Assembly (NCBI RefSeq): GCF_003286085.1 | Contig: NW_020825289.1 | Span: 9,362,001 to 9,426,000, forward strand | Length of the DNA: 64,000 nt | Direction: 5' to 3' | DNA from: Drosophila persimilis | Taxonomy: Eukaryota > Arthropoda > Insecta > Diptera > Drosophilidae | In this document: positions 46,881-56,632 of the stretch, piece by piece | Layout of the letters: each line of letters begins with the position of its first letter | Numbering within the stretch: position 1 is the first letter of the stretch | Notes under the pieces: model-generated | The model's database searches: none | Told to the model about the DNA's origin: nothing | What the model saw: the letters and a program-made list of their open reading frames with translations, nothing else | Translations under genes and position numbers: made by a program

Positions 46881-48373
46881 CTAAGAAGTTGGTGCATTTA
46901 CAAAAGCACCCGCGAAGAGGATGTTCTTCTTGTTCCAGATGACGTACAGGAACGGGCGATCAGCCTGGAACTGCAATGGGAATGTCATCATGCGAGTCAT
47001 CATGATCATTCCAGTGGCTGCAGCAGCCTCCGTGCCCTCCTCATTGACTTCAATTGTGGCCTTGTGCAATACCTTTGACACAAACACACCTTCGGGAGAT
47101 TCCAGCAAATTGTTGAACTCGGCGCTTTCCGTAAACATTTTCTTGATGCCAAGCTGAAAAGTGCAGAGAAGTATGAAACATATGTTGAATAAATAATAAA
47201 TGAGGTCATCTCCCACTAAATGGTATGCGATCGATAAGATTGCACCTACAAATAATTATATAACCGTGGAATGGAGTCGTGATACATGATCTTAGACACG
47301 AACCGCAGGCTGCGTCAATATGTATTGATCACCACAATATCGAAGGTTATCTGAGACGTTTTTAAGCCGATAAGCTACTAAAAATATTCTCTCGAGATAA
47401 GACTTCCATAAATACAATACTTCAAAAGTATTCCATTTATCGGGGGCGGTGGTATGGAATGCAACGTGTCATAAAGCAGATTCTATTTTAGTTACTTTAC
47501 TTGGTCTGCACTCACCTCTTTCAACTTGTCACCCAGCTCGAGAGAGTAGTCAACTTTGAACTTTGGGAACTTGACTTGCACCTCCTCGACGTCCAGTTTG
47601 TCGGCCAAATCGACCAGGTTCACTGACTTTAGTTTTTCGGACAAGTCCTTAAGGCCAGAGCGTTCCTGTGGCAACAGCACAAACATGGACAAATCGGAGT
47701 CCTTGTACGGCATATCCAAGGCTGTGCAGCCCAAGTCCTCAAAGAAGCCGTAGCCGAATTTTGCCTTCTGATTCATGTAATTGACTTTAACGGCCTCCTC
47801 TTCGCCCACAAAGAAATCGTCCTCCGCGGTGCCTTGCTCGTTGAATTTGTGGGTCCAGCTGCCCTTGAAGTGGAGGGCGTTCAAGAGGACAAGGCGTGTG
47901 TTGTCCGAGAAACTGTCGGCGCTAACCAGCTCCGTTATCTTGCCCTGTGTCTTGGCATTGACCCAACTGTTAATGGCCTGAGCAGCTGCATCGCTGAGAG
48001 CAAAGTTGATGGACTCCGCCTCGGAGTGGTAGTGCTCCTTGATGGCCGCCGCATAGGACTGCTTCAGCTGCTTGCCCTGTTGCACGTACAACTTATTGGC
48101 GACGCTGAGGAGGCTGCTGTTCTTGTACTGCTCCAGCACAAACTGAAAGGTTTGCCCCACCTCAGGGGGGAAGTTGGACACGAAATGCAATGCCTTGGCG
48201 ATCTCATCGGCGGTCTCTCCCTGGGCACCGGCAAAGGCCAGAGCAATGCAGGCCTGGATGGAGAAGGGCGAGAATACGATGTTCTCCTTGACGCCACCTG
48301 CGGCCAGCAGTTGGAACAGCTCACTGGTGAAGCGGGCACCGCCACGCGCAAATTCCAAATTGAAGTCGAACAT
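46881..48373 (-). CDS. Spn55B: Intracellular-type inhibitory serpin (Spn55B-like)
   Basis: Two exons on the minus strand, 48373-47516 and 47153-46881, encode 376 aa, standard serpin length. The start ATG has no signal peptide after it (M-F-D-F-N-L-E-F), so the protein should be cytoplasmic. The fold signatures are present: F-S-P-F-S near the N-terminus, an L-N-A-L-H-F-K-G-S-W shutter segment, and the breach/RCL region. The reactive loop hinge E-E-G-T-E-A-A-A-A-T is small-residue-rich, so the protein should be inhibitory. Counting from P17 at the first E, P1 is Arg and P1' is Met (T-R-M-M), predicting inhibition of trypsin-like proteases. Presence beside staufen agrees with Spn55B of region 55B in melanogaster; that symbol is a positional and family inference. 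Confidence 0.88.
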
Positions 48374-49095
48374 ATTGTCTGATGATGGCCTGACTATTTG
48401 TGGGTGTACGTGCTGCGTAATCACGAAATAGATTATTTCTACTTGTTTTCTCTTCGAACGTTTGCGTCCTACACTTACCGCTGTCTACACTGGAATGCCA
48501 TTAAAGCCGTTTTGGGGCGCAAGAAAAGTGAAAACAAACAGCCATCCGGCTCTGCCTATGCGGGTGACTCACCCACATCATAACTGAAGGGGCGGCAGCG
48601 TCACCTGCCACTAGTTGATCATTTTGTATTTAAAGGGGGGTTTTTTTCGGATGCCCTTAGTAATGCCAGCTTAAAATAAGAGCCAGGAAATCTAGGAAAC
48701 CCCAAAAAAGCCATTGTCATAGGATGCATCAGGTTGTGGGAAAAAAGAACGGTATATAATTGAAAACAAATAAATAAACAGCTGTTCTGTCGTGAAATAA
48801 AATCTAGAGATGGCAATATGGCAACACGTACTTCGAAATTCATTGCTTCTTCTACACACATAATTCTACAGCTTTGTACGACTCGATTTCAAAAGGTCCA
48901 CCACTGGGCGTACACGCATCGTTTCTTTTGATACCCTTTCAGACGATAAGTATATTAAAATAGGTCAGGTGTTTGTAACGCCCAGATTCGCAGATTAATT
49001 ACCGGGTCAGCCTATTATATAATATAGTAACGAACTATAGAGGATGTGTTGGGTGGATGATGGCGATAGGCTTATTGGTCGTCAAAATTTAAGGG

Positions 49096-49103
49096 TATAT
49101 AAA
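49096..49103 (+). promoter_or_regulatory. TATA box of the SDR gene
   Basis: TATATAAA followed ~30 bp later by a likely start near 49128-49135. The start codon is at 49274. Confidence 0.65.
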
Positions 49104-49273
49104 ATTCGGCTTTGGTTTTTATAGCGTGTTCGTTGTTCTCGCACATTCGTAATATTATCATCGTTAGTTTGCGTTTTATGCCTCAGTATATATACATATG
49201 TTTCTCCTGCTTTGCTCGCATTCTAAAAATTATTTCACAGCTAACAGCACAAGAAATTCAATATTAAAACAAA

Positions 49274-50555
49274 ATGTGCTGTCTCATAGATTGTTTGTTG
49301 TGCCCAAGTGTACTGTGGGCGGCCCTAATCGGCGGGGCTATCTATTTCCTAAAGTAAGTCGATCAAATATCATTTCCCACAAGAGGTTTGCATGAAATTA
49401 TGAAACTTGGTTATGACTGTGGGGAATGCCACTTGTTGATACCATATGTCTGGATTTATATTGATAATGTTTGACCTTCAGGGATTACATGCAAGGTGGG
49501 CAATTCAGGAAGGACACCGATGAGACGGGCAAGGTATTCATTGTGACTGGAGCCAACACCGGCATCGGCAAGGAGACGGTGCGGGAGATAGCCAAGCGGG
49601 GGGGAACGGTTTACATGGCATGTCGGGATATGAACAGATGCGAACAGGCGCGTCTGGAAATCGTTAAGGAGACCAACAATAGGAACATTTTCTCTAGAGT
49701 GTTAGATTTGAGTTCGCTGGACTCCGTTCGGAAATTCGTTGCTGGGTGAGCTCATTTGAAAACAAATCAAAACGATGCCTTATAAGTCTCCTCCCCATTA
49801 GATTCAAGAAGGAGCAGGATAAGCTCCATGTCCTCATCAACAATGCCGGAGTTATGCGCTGTCCCAAAGCATTGACGAAGGATGGCTTTGAAATGCAATT
49901 GGGCGTGAATCACATGGGCCACTTTCTGCTCACAAATTTGCTGCTGGACGTCCTGAAGGTATTGACGGGTCCAGTAGATTTCTCAAAGATGATTCGTAAC
50001 CAATATAAGTGTTTTAGAAATCGGCCCCTAGTCGCATTGTCGTCGTTTCTAGCTTGGCACACACGCGTGGGGCCATCAACGTAGACGACTTGAATAGCGA
50101 AAAGTCGTACAGTGAGGCCGATGCCTATAGCCAGAGCAAATTGGCCAACGTCCTTTTTACCCGCGAGCTGGCCAGCCGTTTGAAGGGAACTGGAGTCACT
50201 GTTAATTCCCTGCATCCTGGTGTTGTGGATACCGAGCTGGCGAGGAACTGGGCCTTCTTTCAGACCAATTTTGTGAAGTATGTGACACTTTGACTAATTA
50301 ATAAGGCTGCCGTTAATCAAAATTTCATTTAGGTACTTCCTGAAGCATCTAATATGGCCGCTCCTGAAGACTCCCAAGAGTGGAGCACAGACTTCCATTT
50401 ATGCAGCATTGGACCGTGACTTGGATGGCGTTTCTGGCCTGTACTTTAGTGACTGTAAGCCAAAGGATGTGGCCCCTGCTGGCAAAGACGACAAAACTGC
50501 GAAATTCCTGTGGAAAGAGAGCGAGAAATGGACGGGTCTGGTGTCGTCTAATTAG
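49274..50555 (+). CDS. Retinol dehydrogenase-like short-chain dehydrogenase (RDH11-14 type)
   Basis: Five exons: 49274-49353, 49482-49745, 49802-49958, 50018-50277 and 50333-50555. All phases agree and give 327 aa. The N-terminus is a Cys/Leu-rich hydrophobic segment (residues ~1-26) expected to anchor the protein in the ER or similar membrane. The classical SDR signatures follow: T-G-A-N-T-G-I-G (49-56) for NAD(P), N-N-A-G (128-131), and the Y-S-Q-S-K catalytic pair (Tyr204, Lys208) with V-V-S-S just upstream. The family interconverts retinol/retinal-like alcohols and aldehydes. D. melanogaster has several close paralogs on 2R (the CG2064/2065/2070 and CG30491/30495 groups), so I give no symbol. 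Confidence 0.9.
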
Positions 50556-50646
50556 GATTAGAACAAGCGGTTTATTCAGACACGCGCAGTATTTTCAAAC
50601 TTTCCAACTGTAATACTAGTTGCTCTCCTAACGATTATATTAGTTC

Positions 50647-50652
50647 AATAAA
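50647..50652 (+). terminator. Poly(A) signal of the SDR gene
   Basis: AATAAA 92 bp after the SDR stop codon and 85 bp from the stop of the convergent p62 gene. Confidence 0.7.
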
Positions 50653-50736
50653 TACAGATTTGCTCAGCATTCTTAAAGCGTGTTAGTGCAGATAAGTTCG
50701 ATTAATATACCATATATGTAAATATTTTAAGCAATT

Positions 50737-52296
50737 TCAGTCTGCCTTTTCAGTGGCGCCCGCATTGATAAATATCCTGGAGTGCAGGGCGTTTGTTGTG
50801 GGCTCCTTCTTTTCGGACGCATTGGACACTGTGTTGACGTACGTGTACTGCATGAAGAAACCCATCACTACGTCAGTGTTCGGTGGTAGATCAGCAGCCG
50901 GTGTGAACTGCAGTCTAATCAGAACCTTGTTGCCCTTGCGCCAGACGATAAACTTGGGCTCTTCGGTTGGCAGCTGCACATCCTCGTCGAACTCCTTTGA
51001 ATCGTCGCGTTGACTGAGCACAAACTCGCTCTCGAGCGGCACAATCTCAGCATTGCTCACATCCTCCACATCGCGCTTCACTTCCCGGGTCGAATTTTGT
51101 CGGGACAAAGTAAGTCCGATGGCCCGCACCAGTGGAGACGATGTGACCGCTTCCTCGTTAATTTTGCAGGCCTGCTGGAAGGCCTCAGATGTAATGAGTT
51201 CCTCCTCTGGAGGAAGTGCACTCAGAATCCGTATGGTCATGTCGTACATAGTCGGATTAGAGAACTTCAAGAGTATGGCATTGCTCTTGCCCGGCTGAAG
51301 CGGCTGCTCGCAGCGCACCATTAGCACCTCGGGAACATGGTAGCTGGCGAACAGCTGTATGCGGTACTTGATCGATGTCGGATGATACTCCGGCTTTATC
51401 AAATTATGCTCGCACTGGCGGCAACGCAGAGATCGCTTGATCCAGAGCGAACGTCGTTGCGGATAAAGGTTGCTGACAGCAGTCGGCTGATCTCCCGGCT
51501 GGCCGTGTCGCTGCGCAATCGTTGTTATGTTGCGAAGATTCAGAGGTTCAGTAAAGATGTCCTCTGGAAGGCCACCCACATCTGCAGTGACCTCGGCCGG
51601 CGTGATGCTAATTGCCTTCGTCTTGGGAATGCTTTTATCGTGCCACCCGATCTGGCGACGAATCAGGGACACCGTGAGGCCAGTGCGATCGGTCAGGCTG
51701 GGGAATTTGTGCTGCTTGGGCGCTTTGCGTCGCAGAAACTCCATCTTTTCCTGCTTCTCCTGCAGTACTATCGACTGGTAGTAGTCTACGAGCGTATTGA
51801 AGCGCGCCTGATACAGGCACTCGTTGTCCGGCCAGGTGCCAGAGGCCACACCCTGGTCTGGTATGCCCACATCGCGCGTTGTCCAGCGGCATGACAGACA
51901 TGACAAGTAGTATATCTTCTTGGTTGTGGGTATGGCCGACGGCTTACTGCTGCCTGGAGCTGGGGGTGTGGCTGCCCCCGAAGGTGACTCCTTACTTTCT
52001 CCGTCCTTGATCTCCTCCGTCTTACGCACCACTGGAACGTTGGCGGCGCGAGCGGAGAGCGTGTGCTGGCAGCATGGACAGTCGAAGCAATTGGCACAGC
52101 AATTCTTCTTGTGTCGCGCCTCCGACGAAGGGATGTTCTCCAGGCAATTGGAGCAGAAGTGCGACTCGATTTCGTGGCACACGCAGAATCCGCATCTCAA
52201 CTTTGGACAGTGGCGGCAGAAGAACAGCTTGTTGATGGGGTTTAGTATGCCGCAGGAGCAAGCGTACTTAACGGGACTCGGTTGCATGAAACTCAT
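50737..52296 (-). CDS. DCTN4-p62: Dynactin subunit 4 (p62)
   Basis: A single uninterrupted exon encodes 519 aa. The N-terminal ~85 residues hold a dense set of Cys pairs (C-S-C-G, C-R-H-C, C-G-F-C, C-S-N-C, C-C-A-N-C, C-P-C-C) forming the zinc-binding/RING-like region of dynactin p62; the rest follows the p62 family with an SD-like fold. A further paired Cys occurs mid-protein (C-L-S-C and C-R-Q-C). p62 sits at the pointed end of the Arp1 filament in dynactin, the dynein activator for microtubule transport. The start is the first ATG ahead of the Cys cluster. The gene is divergent from tubulin cofactor B; ~860 bp separate the two start codons and contain an inverted repeat. Confidence 0.93.
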   Translation of the reverse strand: MSFMQPSPVKYACSCGILNPINKLFFCRHCPKLRCGFCVCHEIESHFCSNCLENIPSSEARHKKNCCANCFDCPCCQHTLSARAANVPVVRKTEEIKDGESKESPSGAATPPAPGSSKPSAIPTTKKIYYLSCLSCRWTTRDVGIPDQGVASGTWPDNECLYQARFNTLVDYYQSIVLQEKQEKMEFLRRKAPKQHKFPSLTDRTGLTVSLIRRQIGWHDKSIPKTKAISITPAEVTADVGGLPEDIFTEPLNLRNITTIAQRHGQPGDQPTAVSNLYPQRRSLWIKRSLRCRQCEHNLIKPEYHPTSIKYRIQLFASYHVPEVLMVRCEQPLQPGKSNAILLKFSNPTMYDMTIRILSALPPEEELITSEAFQQACKINEEAVTSSPLVRAIGLTLSRQNSTREVKRDVEDVSNAEIVPLESEFVLSQRDDSKEFDEDVQLPTEEPKFIVWRKGNKVLIRLQFTPAADLPPNTDVVMGFFMQYTYVNTVSNASEKKEPTTNALHSRIFINAGATEKAD

Positions 52297-52380
52297 TTCG
52301 TCTGCTTATATTTATTTATTTTTGTTATAAATTTTTCCAGCGAATGAGGACAACCAGTGTGACTTCATCCACAATTGCAA

Positions 52381-52606
52381 TTTCTTGAATCCTTGACAAG
52401 GGATTCTGAGACTCTGATGGGAAGTTGATTGATATCACAAATCACAAGACTTTTAATTATACTTGGAGATACTTATTTATTTCCCGAATTTTTTTAGCGA
52501 ACGCGATTTTCAGCTGAATATTGTCGTCATCAATTTATTACATGTTACATGGCAACTACACGGGTTCTACACATTTGCTACATAATGGGAGGAAAAAAAG
52601 GTATGG
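52381..52606 (-). repeat. Inverted repeat arm beside p62
   Basis: The reverse complement matches 52959-53157 over nearly its whole length. Shared blocks include TTATGTAGCAAATGTGTAG, GTGTAGTTGCCAT, ATTCAGCTGAAAATCGCGTT, CTTGTGATTTGTGATAT and CTTGTCAAGGAT. Indels are mostly near the middle. This arm ends just upstream of the p62 5' UTR; the position matching the cofactor B start codon reads AAGAAATTGC, so no ATG is kept. Confidence 0.85.
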
Positions 52607-52652
52607 TATTTCGAAAACGCCGTAGAACGTTTTCCGATGACTAATTTGATTC

Positions 52653-52681
52653 ATTAAAAGCTTGCGATATCAATCAACGTC
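52653..52681 (+). repeat. Partial third copy of the inverted-repeat sequence
   Basis: ATTAAAAGCTTGCGATATC followed by AATCAACGTCA resembles 53091-53127 with an ~8-bp gap. It lies in the spacer of the inverted repeat and in the cofactor B orientation. Confidence 0.5.
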
Positions 52682-52958
52682 AATCAATATTATGAAAATC
52701 AGACGGTGCATTTTGTTATATTTCTGAGGGTCAGACTGCAGCTCTCCTGCACCGAACAAATGACTCATAATTTTGAATGGTCAATTTGTATAAGGTATGG
52801 ACAACAGGCAAAACGGCTAATGTAAATTGCAAGGTTCGTTCGAACCTTACCTCGCGTGAATGAACTATATACCTTGAATGGTATGAAAGGTACGTTAAGC
52901 AAGAGGGGTGGATTTTACCTTGCATGTGTTGGCTTTTCTTAGTCGCGTTGCCTGGTGT

Positions 52959-53157
52959 CCATACCTCTCTTTTCCATATTATGTAGCAAATGTGTAGTAA
53001 CCGTGTAGTTGCCATTAACGGCAACGACAATTATTCAGCTGAAAATCGCGTTTGCTGTAAAATCAGGCAACAAATAAGCTTCAAGCTCCAATTAAAAGCC
53101 TTGTGATTTGTGATATTAATCAACGTCCCAGCAAAACCTTGTCAAGGATCTAAGAAA
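52959..53157 (+). repeat. Inverted repeat arm: tubulin cofactor B promoter and 5' UTR
   Basis: Pairs with 52381-52606. This arm runs up to the cofactor B start codon, so the 5' UTR and proximal promoter of that gene are wholly made of the repeat. The spacer between the arms is ~350 bp. Confidence 0.85.
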
Positions 53158-54104
53158 TGGCTGATCTAATTCAATTGGGTAAATCGGATTATATCAAAGC
53201 TAATGTATCCAACTCGCATAATGATGCCGTCGCATTTGAGGTAAAGCTTGCCAAAGACTTAACGATCTCGGCCCTGAAGGTACGTAGCCGCTATGCATAT
53301 GGAGACACATTTCCAGATGATTGAACATTTTGGTGAATATATATTCACATTCTGGTTTCTTTCTTCAGAGCAAGCTGGAAATATTGACTGGCGGGAGTGC
53401 TGGCACCATGAAAGTGGAACTGTACAAAGGCGACAAGTGCTTGGGCACCCTGGATAACAACGATGCCCAGCTGGGATACTATGCCAGTTGCGATGGTCTT
53501 CGCCTCCATGTCATCGATACATTCGCCAGCTTCTGCTTTGACGCTCCCGTTGAGAAATTCGAGCTGAGCAAAGACCAGTACGACAAAAGGTCCGACTCAG
53601 TGCGGCATTACCTGAAACAAAATCGTCTGGGAAAGTACAACGAGGAGGAAATGCAGCAGATTGAGGAGAAGAAACGACAGCAAGCAGAAGAGGTGCAGAA
53701 GCGGGCCGAGCTGTGTGTCGTTGATAAGCGATGCGAGGTAATCGAGTTTAATATACCTTCCCGAGGAACAATATATTGACTGCACTGCTCTTTAATGCTC
53801 ATCAGGTGACTGTGCAGGGTAATCCACGACGTCGCGGTACGATTAAGTACAATGGACCACTTGAAGGCAAAAGTGGTATTTTCATTGGAATACAGTATGA
53901 TGAACCACTGGGAAAGAATAACGGAAGGTACCTGCTCATCATAGCACACAATTCTAAAATGCCAACTTATGTCTTTCCCATTCCAGTGTCAATGGAAAAG
54001 TATACTTTGTATGTCCTCCAAATTATGGCGGCTTCGTCTCCCCGTTATCCGTGACTGTGGGTGATTTTCCACCAGAAGACTTCAACCTTGATGAGGAACT
54101 CTGA
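53157..54104 (+). CDS. Tbcb: Tubulin-folding cofactor B
   Basis: Four exons: 53157-53279, 53369-53737, 53806-53927 and 53987-54104. Phases are 0, 0 and AG|T, giving 243 aa, the usual cofactor B length. Residues ~5-95 form the ubiquitin-like domain, ~115-155 a charged helix rich in Glu/Gln/Lys ([10 protein letters not shown]), and ~165-235 a CAP-Gly domain with the G-K-N-N-G-S-V-N-G-K signature across the last intron. The C-terminus is acidic and ends D-E-E-L, fitting the EEY/DEE-like tails that CAP-Gly domains recognise. With cofactor E, the protein binds alpha-tubulin after chaperonin release and can take dimers apart. The 5' UTR lies within an inverted repeat shared with the p62 promoter. 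Confidence 0.93.
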
Positions 54105-55837
54105 GCATTTTTCAATCCAACTATTAAATCTCACATCGCACATACCACTTTAACAGAAAGACTCAACAAAGCTAATTTTAGTTATGCCATTTTGTATTTA
54201 TTAATTAAAACATCTATGTATGTATATCAGATAATCGTACAACATGATTATTTGTAAATTCTATAATCGGCTTTATCATTTTTCTGATTTAATGGTGTTC
54301 TCAATCATTTCACATCTGTTTATTTTACTCGTAACTCAACCACTTGTAGACAAAATAAATACCAGAAGAATACATTCTAAAATATTGTGCAATAAGGATA
54401 TCTGCGGAGTCCAACGAAATACATTGGCCGCTGATTGATGACAACATATTTGAATATCTGCCAATTGTTAAAGATTTATGTATGCATATCTTCCATGTAG
54501 GGGAGCTTTCTACGTGAGGATATTAAGCATTAAGCTGCTTGCTTTATATGTATATTTATGCTTATGTGTGTGTGTATGCATGTATGTATTTTCTTGCTTA
54601 ATTCTAATATTTATTAATAAATTGCAATCAGCTGTCGTTTAACAACAAATATATAAAACGTTGCATGCGTTTACTCGAAGGTCTAGAAATGTTTTAGAAA
54701 TGCCTCACAATCATGGTAGCTGCAACCTTTAAGTGTAACTATGTTTTGGTATCAATAGATTGATTTTGAGCCTCCACATACTTGTCGAATCAACTAAGAT
54801 AAATGGTCGTCTTTTTCTACATCTCACTTGAGATCGGTTCTGCTTTAATAAAACCCATTTACTTTTCCATAACACATAAAAGTCTGATTCTGAAACATTC
54901 AACAATCGCATAGAGCCCGAGCCTCTATACCTATCTCTTCGGGCTATGCAAGTAAAGTTGAGCTTAGTGGAAACTAGCTAACAATCGGTCGTAATTGCTT
55001 CTGAGTTTTACATATTTCGTTTCGGATAGGTTGAGTAAACTTGTAGCCTTAACAATAATATACGTACAATTCTCGTCTGTGTTCTATGAACTGTTCAAAT
55101 TGAATGAAATTAACCAAATCTTCAGTTATAAGTACCAATTTATACCAACTACCGTATTCGAGCATGTCTTAACATTTACAATAGATGCCGTTGGGCATTT
55201 TTCATGCTGTAGAAGAAGAACTTATGTTTTTCGAACTGCAATCCAAGCATTGATACCTGATGCTGCCCTAAATTTTGTCAATCAACGTTGTTTAAATTAT
55301 TTCTTAAAAATGAAACAACCCGAACTTGGATATCAGTGTATGTATATTGTGTACTTTGATCGTTTTCTTGCCAAGCAATTAATTTTACTGGATATCGACA
55401 CATAAATGCAGTTTATAGAGCGTTGATTTCTTCTTGTTAATATTTATTATTATTCTTTTATTGAATTGTGTGATCTGTCATGATTATATTTACTTTAATT
55501 TTGTCGATTCGAGCCTATCATCCGCAGGCCTTCCCTAGGTTCCTATCAATTACTGTATTCTATGTAAATATGTGCGTATCTATGTGGGTTCTAATGCATT
55601 TTCAAAGTAGATACATATATATCAGAGCAGAGCTCATCTGCTCGATTGTTCTGCGAGCATGTAGTTTATACCAATGAAGGACACTAACATGTATTTTTTT
55701 TTCTTGAGATTCTGTGTGGCCCTTTAGTACGCATTGACCCAAATATTTAGCAAACATACATACAATAGATACGTACAGACTACATATCCCCCCACAATTA
55801 AAGTAATTTCGCATGCTACGACCCGGTTCTATTATAT
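54105..55837. other. 3' flanks of Tbcb and par-1
   Basis: AT-rich non-coding DNA between convergent genes. ATTAAA (near 54122 and 54204) and AATAAA (near 54354) could serve Tbcb. The remainder probably includes par-1 3' UTR. A short TG tract lies near 54563. No gene seen. Confidence 0.5.
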
Positions 55838-56632
55838 TTAGAGAGTTGTGGTGCGTAGCATTGCCACATGCGATTTGGTGTTTGGTTTTTCCTCTTCCTT
55901 GGCCACTGGATGCTGTCCATGCTGTTCGGGTGGGACCTGTGGCTCCTTTGATATTGTGCTTGTCCTAGACGCACCCTTTTTGTCTGAACCGCCATGCCTG
56001 AAGGCTGTTAGTTTGCGCACAATGAGGCTGCCCGTGTGTTTGAGGTTCCTTTTTATTCGATTGCTTCCGCCCCTGCCGCTGCCACTGCTGTCATCACCTC
56101 TGCCCTTTTGGCCACTGACATCATCTTCATGTCTTCCACTGTCCACCGATGTGGTCGTTGGACCTTTGGTTGTCTCTTTAATAGATTCACTCGTTTTATT
56201 TTCTACGCTCTCGGCTTCCTCTTCCAAAATGGCGTTTATTGTATTTAATTCACCGCAGAGGGGCATGATAATTGAATCGCTGGGCTGCGCATCAGTACCC
56301 AGCGAGTCCTGATCACGCACTATGCCGAGGCGAGCTGCCTGCATGTCATCGCCTGACTCCAAATTCTCCTTGGAGCTAAAGGGCGAGTACATTTGAAAAG
56401 CCGAATGCAAGGATCCAGATTTTTTGGAGTCCTCGTTTCCCGCGCTGGACAGCCTGCTCTTTTTGCGCCGCTGAGAGCCATGCTGACTGGTTAGGGATCG
56501 GCACATAAGCGAAAGATCTGACAGCTTGCTGCTACCGTCATTGCTGGCCGTGTGACGGTAGTCCGTGGAGATAGTGTCGGCCTCAATATCGCGGGCTGCG
56601 GCGGCGATCCCCTCATGGTTATTTTGGTTAAG
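55838..56632 (-). other. 264-codon in-frame extension after the par-1 stop
   Basis: Directly after the UGA of the KA1 exon (56635-56633) the same frame stays open for 264 codons to a TAA at 55840-55838, with no intron needed. The product would be Ser/Glu/Asp/Lys-rich. An acidic Ile/Asn segment (N-T-I-N-A-I-L-E-E-E-A-E) is followed by a basic amphipathic stretch (I-K-R-N-L-K-H-T-G-S-L-I-V-R-K-L). Codon use is coding-like with many synonymous G/C third bases. The stop is UGA followed by C, the leakiest context and the one enriched among fly readthrough genes. A translated C-terminal extension is inferred; an alternatively spliced frame that avoids the stop cannot be excluded. Confidence 0.65.
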
